Assembly (NCBI RefSeq): GCF_013116825.1
Contig: NZ_JABFNS010000085.1
Location: 1 to 41,050, forward strand
Direction: 5' to 3'
Length of the DNA stretch: 41,050 bases
From: Myxococcus xanthus
GTDB lineage: Bacteria > Myxococcota > Myxococcia > Myxococcales > Myxococcaceae
Positions 32,298-39,855 of this stretch are shown one piece after another. Numbering within the stretch: the stretch's first letter is position 1; the number at the start of each line of letters is the position of its first letter. A model generated the notes under the pieces. That model ran no database searches. It saw nothing but the letters and a program-made list of their open reading frames with translations, and was not told the origin of the DNA. Made by a program: the position numbers and the translations under genes.

Positions 32298-34799
32298 ATG
32301 GCCGCTCAATTCAATCCGCCTGCGTTCACGGTGCAGGTCGGCTCACACGGCGCGGATGCGCTGAGTGTCTCGAGCATTTCGGGCACCGAGGCGTTGAGCC
32401 ACCTGTTCGACTTCCGGGTGGATTTCTTCGCCAAGGATGGCGACCCCATCGCCACCAGCGAGTTGCTGGAGCAGGACGCGCTGCTGACCCTCTCCATCCG
32501 CGACAGCGCGCCCCGCTACGTGCACGGCTGGGTCCGCGAGGTGGAATCGCTGGGCATGAAGACGGGCCGCCGCCGCTACCGGGCGCACGTGGTGCCCCGG
32601 CTGTGGCGGCTCACCCAGCACCACCGCAGCCGCATCTTCCAGCAGAAGTCCGTGCCGGACATCCTCAAGGAGGTCCTGGACGCGGCGGGCGTGAAGACGC
32701 GGCTGGCCCTGTCCGGCAGCTACGCCCCCCGCGAGTACTGCGTGCAGTACCGGGAGAGCGACTTCGCCTTCCTCAGCCGCCTCATGGAGTGGGAAGGCAT
32801 CTTCTACTTCTTCGAGCACACGGAGGACGGGCACACCCTGGTGCTGGGGGACAAGCCCAGCGCGCACGCGCCCCTGCCGCAGGGCCAGCAGCTCCCGCTG
32901 CGTCCCAGCCTGGGCAAGGAGGTCGTGGCGGGTGAGTACCTCTCCGCGCTGGAGGTGGTGCACCGGCTGCGTCCCGGCGCCGTGCACCTGAAGGACTTCG
33001 ACTTCGAGAAGCCAGGCCTGGACATCTCCGGCAAGGCGCAGGCGCCCGAAGGAGTCACGGAGCTGGAGCTCTACGACTATCCGGCGGGCTACGTGGCGCC
33101 GGGCGTGGGCAAGGCGGCGACGAACGTGCGCACGGAAGCGGCCAGCATGGGCGGGCGCACGCTGATGGGGCAGGGCGTGGCGCCGCGCCTGACGCCCGGG
33201 TACCTGCTGGAGGTGCAGTCCCCGGAGGATGGCACCTTCGCGGGCGAGTACCTGGTGACGGAGGTGGTGCATTCGGGCACGCAGCCGGACGTCAGCGCGG
33301 GCAGCGAGGCGATTCAGGGCCTGTACCGCAACCAGTACCAGCTGCTGCCCAAGGCCGTGCCCTTCCGGCCCCGGCGCCTGACGCCCCTGCCGCAGCTGGC
33401 GGGTCCGCAGACGGCCACGGTGGTGGGCCCCGCGGGCGAGGAGATTCACACCGACGAGCACGGGCGCATCAAGGTGCAGTTCCACTGGGACCGCGAGGGC
33501 AAGCGCGACGAGAGGTCGTCGTGCTGGGTGCGCGTGGGCCAGCCGTGGGGCGGCCCGGCCTGGGGTGACGTGTGGCTGCCGCGCATCGGCCAGGAGGTGG
33601 TGGTGCGCTTCCTGGAAGGCGACCCGGACCGGCCGCTGGTGGCGGGCGCCGTCTACAACGGCACCAACACGGTGCCGTATGGCCTGCCGGGGGAGAAGAC
33701 GAAGTCTACGCGCAAGAGCGCGTCCAGCCTGGGCAGCGACGGCTTCAACGAGGTCCGCGTCGAGGACGCGGCGGGCCAGGAGGAGGTCTTCACCCACGCG
33801 CAGAAGGACGAAGAGCTGCTCACGGAGAACGACAAGGACCAGCAGGTGACGGGCTTCGAGGACCTGCTGGTGAAGAAGGACCGCAAGCGCACGGTGGAGG
33901 GCAACCAGGAGCTGCGCGTGGGCCTGGACGACGTGGGCGTCGTCGAGCAGAACCAGACGTTGGTGGTGCAGGGCAACCGCTCCACCCGGACGACTCTGTC
34001 CCACGACGAGGAAGTGGAGGGCAACCAGACGATGACGGTGGGCGGCAACCTCACCGCGCTGGTGCTCCAGGGCGCCATGGAGAACGTGGGGGCGGCGAAG
34101 GCCACCACCATTGGCGGCGCCTACAGCGTCAACGTGGCGCTGGCCTACAACGAGGCCACCGGCGGCGCGCGCGGCCTCCAGGTCGCCGCCGCGCACACCG
34201 AGCACGTGCTGGGCTCGCGGCAGGAGACGGTCGGCAAGGACAAGACGGTGGACGTCGGCATGGACTGGGACTTGCGCACCAAGGGCCAGCTCACACTGAC
34301 CATCGGCAAGGACTGGGAAGAGGACATCGGGAAGACGACCAGCCTCTACATCACCGAGGACATGGCGGGCCTGGCCAAGAAGTTCGAGCTGAAGGCAGAC
34401 ACCTTCTCGCTGCTCGTCGGTGACAACCTCATCCTGAAGATGGAGAAGTCCGGCAAGGTGACCTTCGCCCTCAAGACGCTCACCGTCGACGGCAAGGAAG
34501 TGAAGATCAAGGGCGGCAAGGTGAAGATGGAGGCGGCGGGTTCGCTCAAGAGCGACTCGCGCAAGGCGAAGGAGCTGGAGCACTTCAAGGACCCGGACCC
34601 CGTCAACGTCGAGTTCAACCTCAAGGGCATGGACGGCAAGCCCATCAAGGACCAGCCCTTCGAACTGCACATGCCCGACGGCAGCATCAAGAAGGGCCGC
34701 GTGGACGGGAGCGGGAAGGGCGTGGTGGAGAAGGTTCCGCCCGGCGACTACCGCGTCGTCTTCCCGGAGATGTCAGGCCGCATCAACAAGGGTTCCTGA
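32298..34799 (+). CDS. vgrG: Type VI secretion spike protein VgrG with C-terminal extension
   Basis: 833 residues. The gp27-like part (about 1-350) includes the YRESDFAFLSRLMEWEGIFYFFEH segment (in parts) typical of VgrG. The gp5 OB-fold follows (about 372-465: DEHGRIKVQFHWD, WVRVGQPWGG, GQEVVVRFLEGDPDRPLV). Next come EGNQ/VGGN-type repeats (about 525-595) expected to form the trimeric beta-helix needle, then a DUF2345-like stretch. The last 64 residues (770-833, NVEFNLKGMDGKPIKDQPFEL, GRVDGSGKGVVEKVPPGDYRV) look like a small transthyretin-like beta domain, a type known on other VgrGs to bind effectors. No Hcp, PAAR or sheath genes are nearby, so this is an orphan vgrG. Confidence 0.95.
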   Translation: MAAQFNPPAFTVQVGSHGADALSVSSISGTEALSHLFDFRVDFFAKDGDPIATSELLEQDALLTLSIRDSAPRYVHGWVREVESLGMKTGRRRYRAHVVPRLWRLTQHHRSRIFQQKSVPDILKEVLDAAGVKTRLALSGSYAPREYCVQYRESDFAFLSRLMEWEGIFYFFEHTEDGHTLVLGDKPSAHAPLPQGQQLPLRPSLGKEVVAGEYLSALEVVHRLRPGAVHLKDFDFEKPGLDISGKAQAPEGVTELELYDYPAGYVAPGVGKAATNVRTEAASMGGRTLMGQGVAPRLTPGYLLEVQSPEDGTFAGEYLVTEVVHSGTQPDVSAGSEAIQGLYRNQYQLLPKAVPFRPRRLTPLPQLAGPQTATVVGPAGEEIHTDEHGRIKVQFHWDREGKRDERSSCWVRVGQPWGGPAWGDVWLPRIGQEVVVRFLEGDPDRPLVAGAVYNGTNTVPYGLPGEKTKSTRKSASSLGSDGFNEVRVEDAAGQEEVFTHAQKDEELLTENDKDQQVTGFEDLLVKKDRKRTVEGNQELRVGLDDVGVVEQNQTLVVQGNRSTRTTLSHDEEVEGNQTMTVGGNLTALVLQGAMENVGAAKATTIGGAYSVNVALAYNEATGGARGLQVAAAHTEHVLGSRQETVGKDKTVDVGMDWDLRTKGQLTLTIGKDWEEDIGKTTSLYITEDMAGLAKKFELKADTFSLLVGDNLILKMEKSGKVTFALKTLTVDGKEVKIKGGKVKMEAAGSLKSDSRKAKELEHFKDPDPVNVEFNLKGMDGKPIKDQPFELHMPDGSIKKGRVDGSGKGVVEKVPPGDYRVVFPEMSGRINKGS

Positions 34800-34847
34800 G
34801 CCGTACCCGCCCGCGCGGGCACACGCGCCATTTCGGATAGGCCAGCG

Positions 34848-36857
34848 ATGGAAACGTACGTCGTCAAGGACGGGGACTCCCCCGACTCAATCGCGCAGAA
34901 GTACGGGTTCAAGGAATGGAAGCTCATCTACGAGCATCCGGACAACGGGGGCCTGCGCGCCACGCGCGGCGCCAATGAAGTGAAGGCGGATGACCGGGTC
35001 ATCATCCCGGACCTGCCAGAGAACCAGGTGTCCGCCGGAGGGCCGCAGAACCTCATCGCCACGCCGGGAACGCCGCTCACGCTGCCGCCCGTCCACTTCG
35101 ACGCGCACATGCACATCATGAGCGGCAACTGCACGCCCATGCCCGCGCTGGTGCAGATGATGAAGGACAAGGGCCTGGGCTTCCTCATCGGCACGGGCAC
35201 CAGCCGCACCAAAATCAACCGCCTGGGCTTCTGGGCGGCGAAAATCCCGTTCGCGCCCGACATCGGTGATGTGTCCCACCGCGACACGCACCGCATTGGC
35301 GAAGAGGCCGTGCGCTCCAATGACAGCCTTGCCCAGGACCGGACGGGATACACCTCGGATGGGATGGGCAACGTGGAGGAGTACACCATCCCCGCGCCCC
35401 TGCGCGCCTATGCGTCCACGCAGGGCCACGCGGAGGCCAGCGCTTCCTACCTGGGCATGTCCATCGTCCTCACCATGGACATGGACTACTGCCACCTGGC
35501 TGGCTACCAGGGGGACGCCATCTACAGCGAAGAGGAGACGGAGTCCGGGCCCGGCATCACCTACCGCTGGCGCACGACGTCCGACGACCCAGGCGAGACG
35601 ATTGTCGCGAAGTCAGACGAGGTGGATCTCCACGAGACGTGGAACCGGCAGCTCATGCACACCGAGAAGGTGGCGGCGGAGCATCCCTTCCGGCTGCTGC
35701 CGATGTATCACTTCGAGCCGCGCCGCTACATCAAGGACGAGGACAAGACGCTCCCCTTCGAGATGGTGGTGACGGCCTCCAAGGCGGCGCCATACATCGG
35801 CTTCAAGATGTACACGCCCCAGGGCTACATGCCCAAGGAGCGCCATGCGCCGGTGAAGGACATCCTGAGCTGGTTCTTCTCCGAGTGCGCGTCGAACGAC
35901 ATCCCGCTGATGACCCACTGCACGCCGTCGGGCTTCTACACGCACGAGCGGCGCTTCTACCTGGACCATGAGCCGGACGAGGCCATCCGCAACGACCCGA
36001 AGTACTGGCCCTCGAAGGACGCCATCGCCACCGCGGACGCGAACATCACCAAGGCGCGCGACTACGTGACGGAGCTGGAGGGGAGCTGGAAGAGCCACAT
36101 CCCGCTCGTGCTCCGCCGCGCGCGCAATGGCGTGGAGGACGCCATCGAGGCCAAGGAGAAGCTGCTGAACCCGGGCCGGATGCGCTACTTCTACGAGAAC
36201 TACGTGCACCCGGAAGCGTGGCGCCCGGTGCTCAATGACAACCCGAAGCTGCGCTTGTGCCTGGCGCACTTCGCCAGCGACGGCACCTTCTGGGACTTCC
36301 GCAAGGGGCTCGCCGTCAAGCAGGACAGCCAGAAGGTCCAGTATGACAAGAGCTGGATTGGCTCCATCGTCGAGCTGTGCAACGCGTTCCCCAACTTCTA
36401 CACGGACATCTCCTATCTGGACCTGATGGAGAAGCAGAAGTGGAAGCTGCTGGCTGAAATCCTCAAGTCCAGCCCCTGGATGCTGAAGAAGATCATGTTC
36501 GGCACCGACTGGTACATGATCACCGCCGAGCCCGTGGCGTACGCGGCCTGGTACAGCCGCACCATCCGAGGGCTGGAGTTCATCCAGAAGGAGCTGCCGA
36601 CGCAGGTGAACCTCTTCACCCAGTTCGCCATCGTCAATCCCATGCGCTTCTACCGCATGATGGAGGTCGCCCCGAAGATGAAGGAGGGCCTCAAGAAGCT
36701 TCAAACAAACCTCAACGTGACGGGCGACGCGGTGGACAAGCTCGAGGACAACTTCACGACGCTGATGCGGTTGCAGCACCCGCTGGAACAGATTGACAAG
36801 GCGGGCGGCCTGGCCAGCGGACCCATGTTGTTCACCTCGACGACGAAGGCGAAGTAG
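34848..36857 (+). CDS. LysM-amidohydrolase fusion, candidate type VI secretion effector
   Basis: 669 residues. An N-terminal LysM-like module (about 1-56; KYGFKEWKLIYEHPDNGGLRA, then VIIPD) is of the kind found on proteins encoded beside vgrG. From about residue 82 an amidohydrolase-superfamily barrel begins with DAHMH (H87, H89). The rest of the metal-ligand set is present in order: K320 in GFKMY, H357 in MTHC, H474 in LAHF and D554 in FGTDW. There is no signal peptide. It lies 48 nt after vgrG and 11 nt before a third gene. Substrate unknown. Inference: cargo loaded on VgrG through its C-terminal domain. A housekeeping hydrolase next to vgrG by chance is the alternative, but the LysM and the operon argue against it. 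Confidence 0.85.
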   Translation: METYVVKDGDSPDSIAQKYGFKEWKLIYEHPDNGGLRATRGANEVKADDRVIIPDLPENQVSAGGPQNLIATPGTPLTLPPVHFDAHMHIMSGNCTPMPALVQMMKDKGLGFLIGTGTSRTKINRLGFWAAKIPFAPDIGDVSHRDTHRIGEEAVRSNDSLAQDRTGYTSDGMGNVEEYTIPAPLRAYASTQGHAEASASYLGMSIVLTMDMDYCHLAGYQGDAIYSEEETESGPGITYRWRTTSDDPGETIVAKSDEVDLHETWNRQLMHTEKVAAEHPFRLLPMYHFEPRRYIKDEDKTLPFEMVVTASKAAPYIGFKMYTPQGYMPKERHAPVKDILSWFFSECASNDIPLMTHCTPSGFYTHERRFYLDHEPDEAIRNDPKYWPSKDAIATADANITKARDYVTELEGSWKSHIPLVLRRARNGVEDAIEAKEKLLNPGRMRYFYENYVHPEAWRPVLNDNPKLRLCLAHFASDGTFWDFRKGLAVKQDSQKVQYDKSWIGSIVELCNAFPNFYTDISYLDLMEKQKWKLLAEILKSSPWMLKKIMFGTDWYMITAEPVAYAAWYSRTIRGLEFIQKELPTQVNLFTQFAIVNPMRFYRMMEVAPKMKEGLKKLQTNLNVTGDAVDKLEDNFTTLMRLQHPLEQIDKAGGLASGPMLFTSTTKAK

Positions 36858-36868
36858 GAGCCCCGCCC

Positions 36869-38017
36869 ATGGAGCCCAACAAGGACCCCTTCCTGCTGAC
36901 GCCCGGGCTGCCCGCGGCCGCGGCGCCCGTGCGCCATCCCTCGCCGTTCCCCTGGAACCAGGTGGCGCTCGTGTTTCCGGCGCCGGTTCCGGATTCGGTG
37001 GCGGTGCTCACGCTGGACGACAAGCTCTGGCGGCTGGAGCTGACCGGCCCCGAACTACGCCGCGTCGAGGTAGACGACGAGTACCTGGAGCAGGTGTCCG
37101 GGGGCGAGCTGCACGCGATGCTGCCGCCGTCACCCACGCACCTGGCGTACCTCCAGACGCGGCGGCTGGTGCTCTACGACCTCAAGTGGCAGCTTGCCAA
37201 GACGTGGTCCATGGTCGGGCGCCTGGAAGAGGTGGCCAGCCGCGGCGCCTGGGTCTCCCACACGCCGCAGGTGTTGGCGGTGGAGCTGGAGGACACCTCG
37301 AATTACGCCCGCAAGTCCCGCATCGACTTCCGGCTGCGCACGTGGCGACTGGAGGGGGAAAAGCGCGTGAAGCTGGGCTCGATGGAGCTCGGCTCCGTCG
37401 TCGGCGCGGTGAAGTGGGACGCGGGGGCGGGGTTGGTCGCGGTGCAGAAGCCCGGCGTACCGTTGGAGCTCTACGGGCCCGACCTGGCCAAACCCCAGCC
37501 GGAGCACCCGCTGGCGCTGGCGCTGCGGAAGCTGGCGGTGGATGGCCTCACGTTGCAGTCGCTGCGTTTGCATCCCTCGTTGCCAGTGGCGCTCGTGGCC
37601 CTGGGCCGTGACGTGACGCCGAAGCGGGAGGAGGGGAAGGAGAAGCCCGAGGACCCTGGCATCTGGCGCGTGTCGTGGGAAGGCGCGCCCGCGGTGACGG
37701 TGCGGCTGGCGCGCCATGCCTCCGGGGAGTCGGTGACGCTGGGCCCGCTGTCGCCCGAGGGTGACTGGCTCTACTACCGCGTCCTGAACAGCGCGGGCCG
37801 CGACCCACAGCTCTACGTGCAGCAGGTCGGCGCGGCCTTCAAGCCGCCCCTGTCACTGGGCGCTGTCCCGGAGAAGGGCGCGGCGCTGCTGTGGACGGGC
37901 GGGGCGCCTTCGCTCGTCATGTATGACGGGACGAAGGACGCGCTGGCTCACTGGAAGCTGGCGGGCACGGCGGCACCGGCGAAGCCTCCCGCGTCGCCCA
38001 GGCCAGACGGGAAGTGA
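36869..38017 (+). CDS. Hypothetical protein, beta-propeller-like; candidate immunity protein or adaptor
   Basis: 382 residues without signal peptide or membrane segment. Much of it reads as repeated short strands with Trp/Tyr-centred turns (VAVLTLDDKLWRLELTG, LVLYDLKWQLAKTWSM, DWLYYRVLNSAGRDPQLYVQQV), suggesting a beta-propeller, though I cannot assign a family. The ATG follows AGGAG, which overlaps the upstream stop codon, so it is translated with the LysM-amidohydrolase gene. Third position after vgrG and effector is where immunity genes are usually found. A cytoplasmic location would then imply a cytoplasmic target. An adaptor/chaperone role is equally open. Confidence 0.8.
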   Translation: MEPNKDPFLLTPGLPAAAAPVRHPSPFPWNQVALVFPAPVPDSVAVLTLDDKLWRLELTGPELRRVEVDDEYLEQVSGGELHAMLPPSPTHLAYLQTRRLVLYDLKWQLAKTWSMVGRLEEVASRGAWVSHTPQVLAVELEDTSNYARKSRIDFRLRTWRLEGEKRVKLGSMELGSVVGAVKWDAGAGLVAVQKPGVPLELYGPDLAKPQPEHPLALALRKLAVDGLTLQSLRLHPSLPVALVALGRDVTPKREEGKEKPEDPGIWRVSWEGAPAVTVRLARHASGESVTLGPLSPEGDWLYYRVLNSAGRDPQLYVQQVGAAFKPPLSLGAVPEKGAALLWTGGAPSLVMYDGTKDALAHWKLAGTAAPAKPPASPRPDGK

Positions 38018-38026
38018 CGGTGGGGC

Positions 38027-39142
38027 TCAGCGTCCCTTGAGGCGCTGGGCCGCCCAGCGCGCGGCGGCTTCGCACAGCACCTTCGAGGCCGTTTCGCCCG
38101 GCTGGGCGTGGGCGCTCAGCTCCACCACCTCGTGGAAGAGGTCCAGCGGCAGGCCTTCATCCCGCTGCACCTGGCCGGCGAAGAGCACCACCGGCGTGCT
38201 GTGCTCGCGGGCCAGCCGCGCGATGCCGCCCGGGCCCTTGCCCAGCGCCGTCTGCCGGTCGAAGCGGCCCTCTCCGGTGAGCACCACGTCCGCCATCAAC
38301 ACGCGCCGCTCCAGACCCAGCGCGCGTGACACCAGCTCGTAGCCGGGCACCAGTCGCGCGCCAGCGAGGGCCAGCAGGCCAAAGCCGAAGCCTCCCGCCG
38401 CTCCCGCGCCGGGCCAGCCCGCGGACGTATCTCCCAGCACCATTGCCGCGTGTGCCAACGCCGCCTCCAGTGCTTCCACGCCGGCCTCGTCCGCGCCCTT
38501 CTGCGGACCGAAGAGCCGCGCGGCGCCGTCCGGCCCCAGCAGGGGCGAGGTGACATCCGTGGCCCCCAGCAGCTCCACGGCGCCCAGTCGGGGATGACGG
38601 CCACTCGCGTCCACGCGGGCGAGCTGGGCCAGCGCCGCGCCTCCCGGGGGAAGAGGCTGTCCTCGCGCGTCCAGGAAGCGGAAGCCCAGGGCGCTGAGCG
38701 CCCCGGTGCCCGCGTCCGTGGTGGCGCTGCCACCCAGGCAGACGATGAGGCGTTCGCAGCCCGACTCCAGCGCCGCGTGCATCAGCTCGCCGGTGCCATA
38801 CGTGGATGCCTTCAGCGCATCGCGAGCCTCGGGCGCCAGCAGCGACAGGCCGGACGCGGAGGCCATCTCCACCACCGCCGTGCGTCCGTCCTCCACCAGG
38901 GCCCAGTGTGCTTCCACGGGCGCGCCCAGCGGTCCACGCACCACCTGCTGACGACGCTCGCCGCGCAGGCCCGTCAGCAGCGCTTCCACCGTCCCAGGCC
39001 CGCCATCCGCGAGCGGCGCCACGTCCAACACCACTTCCGGCGAGGACTCACGGAGGCCGCGGGCCATGGCCTCAGCTGCTTCCGCGGCGGACAGCGTTCC
39101 CTTGAATTCTTGCGGTGCGACGAGCCAGCGAGGAGAAATCAC
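38027..39142 (-). CDS. Glycerate kinase (GarK/GlxK type)
   Basis: 371 residues from GTG 39142, chosen because it puts the family N terminus (LVAPQEFKGTLSA) at the start; the frame runs 33 codons further upstream without family similarity. Other family segments are VVEMASASGLSLL, TYGTGELM, the Gly-rich CLGGSATTDAGTGALSALGF phosphate loop, and GEGRFDRQT. The enzyme phosphorylates glycerate to 2-phosphoglycerate, feeding glyoxylate/serine-derived carbon into glycolysis. It converges with the beta-propeller gene across 9 nt. No glyoxylate pathway gene is adjacent. Confidence 0.92.
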   Translation of the reverse strand: MISPRWLVAPQEFKGTLSAAEAAEAMARGLRESSPEVVLDVAPLADGGPGTVEALLTGLRGERRQQVVRGPLGAPVEAHWALVEDGRTAVVEMASASGLSLLAPEARDALKASTYGTGELMHAALESGCERLIVCLGGSATTDAGTGALSALGFRFLDARGQPLPPGGAALAQLARVDASGRHPRLGAVELLGATDVTSPLLGPDGAARLFGPQKGADEAGVEALEAALAHAAMVLGDTSAGWPGAGAAGGFGFGLLALAGARLVPGYELVSRALGLERRVLMADVVLTGEGRFDRQTALGKGPGGIARLAREHSTPVVLFAGQVQRDEGLPLDLFHEVVELSAHAQPGETASKVLCEAAARWAAQRLKGR

Positions 39143-39356
39143 GGTGAAGGGCTTGGCGCTTTCTGAGGTGTCCAGGGAACTCCAGAAGGCCAGGGGACCT
39201 GTACCGCGTCCTTTACCTGCGAGAGTCCCCACCCCTGGCATACCACTCCCAGCGTCATTCCCACTCCTGGGGTGATGCGTGTTTCATCACTTCTGTGTAT
39301 CAACCGGACGTTGGCGCCGCGAATTCCTGCAAAGACTTGAATTGAAAATTGGTAAT
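39143..39356. promoter_or_regulatory. AT-richer upstream region of glycerate kinase with an inverted repeat
   Basis: 214 nt between two minus-strand genes. It holds a perfect inverted repeat GTGATG-N7-CATCAC (39272-39290), two near-copies of CCCACYCCTGG (39228-39238 and 39260-39270), and a distinctly AT-rich stretch from about 39290. It is the likely promoter region for glycerate kinase, but I cannot fix a -35/-10 pair. Confidence 0.4.
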
Positions 39357-39361
39357 TCAAG
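39336..39361 (-). terminator. AT-rich inverted repeat at the end of the YkgJ-type gene
   Basis: CTTGAATT (39336-39343) and AATTCAAG (39354-39361) are perfect inverted repeats around a 10-nt loop, overlapping the TGA stop (39357-39359) of the minus-strand gene. On that strand the hairpin is followed by TCTTTGC. The stem is weak (mostly A-T) and there is no long T tract, so an operator for glycerate kinase is equally possible. Confidence 0.4.
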
Positions 39362-39845
39362 CTTTCGTCGCCGCGTGCCAGTCCTCCGCATGCCATTCCA
39401 GCAAAGGGCGCGGAGCCTTCAGTGAAGGGGCCACGCGCTGAGACACACGCTCCAGCCGCTCCAGCAGGCTGGCCACCGTCTCCGCGGGTTGGCGTGAGGG
39501 GCCTTGGATGCGCTGGCAGAAGAAGGTCCGGCAGCCGAAGGGCCGGTCCGCGTACACCGAGCAGCGCAGGCCCGTGGCGTCCAGGTAGGGACAGCCGCCG
39601 TCCGCGCGAGGTGGCGGCAGCGGGCGCCCTCGGGACAGCAGCTCCCATTCGGGCTGCCACAGCCAGGGCTGGCGCTTCGTGATGGCCAGCTGGCAGCACT
39701 CGCCGCTGGCCGGGCAGGAGTAGGGGGCGTAGGCCGCGTCCGCCTGGCGGTAGACGGCGCGCACTTCCTTCAGCGCGCGCTCCCTTTCGCGGGTGCCACC
39801 CAGGGGCGCGTCGTCCGCCTCGTCGTCCCAGTCCCGCGTCCGCAT
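39357..39845 (-). CDS. YkgJ-family cysteine cluster protein
   Basis: 162 residues with the Fe/Zn-chelating cysteine pattern of YkgJ-type proteins: C44-x5-C50-C51, then C85, C95, C105 and C110 (motifs CPASGECC, GGCPYLD, GLRCSVYADRPFGCR, FFC). These proteins are presumed metal or Fe-S cluster binders, some linked to protein demethylation, but most have no known role. It starts at ATG 39845, 10 nt before the stop of the rRNA methyltransferase gene upstream on the same strand... that is, it follows that gene at 39856 and is probably co-transcribed with it. Confidence 0.88.
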   Translation of the reverse strand: MRTRDWDDEADDAPLGGTRERERALKEVRAVYRQADAAYAPYSCPASGECCQLAITKRQPWLWQPEWELLSRGRPLPPPRADGGCPYLDATGLRCSVYADRPFGCRTFFCQRIQGPSRQPAETVASLLERLERVSQRVAPSLKAPRPLLEWHAEDWHAATKA

Positions 39846-39855
39846 GGGCGAGTCC

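Noticed and set aside
32343-34670. 775-codon minus-strand frame opposite vgrG
   Set aside because: Antisense shadow of a certain gene; rich in His/Leu/Gln/Val with no recognisable domain.
34809-34820. GCCCGCGCGGGC palindrome between vgrG and the hydrolase as a terminator
   Set aside because: Only a 4-bp stem is possible with a realistic loop, there is no T tract, and the genes look co-transcribed.
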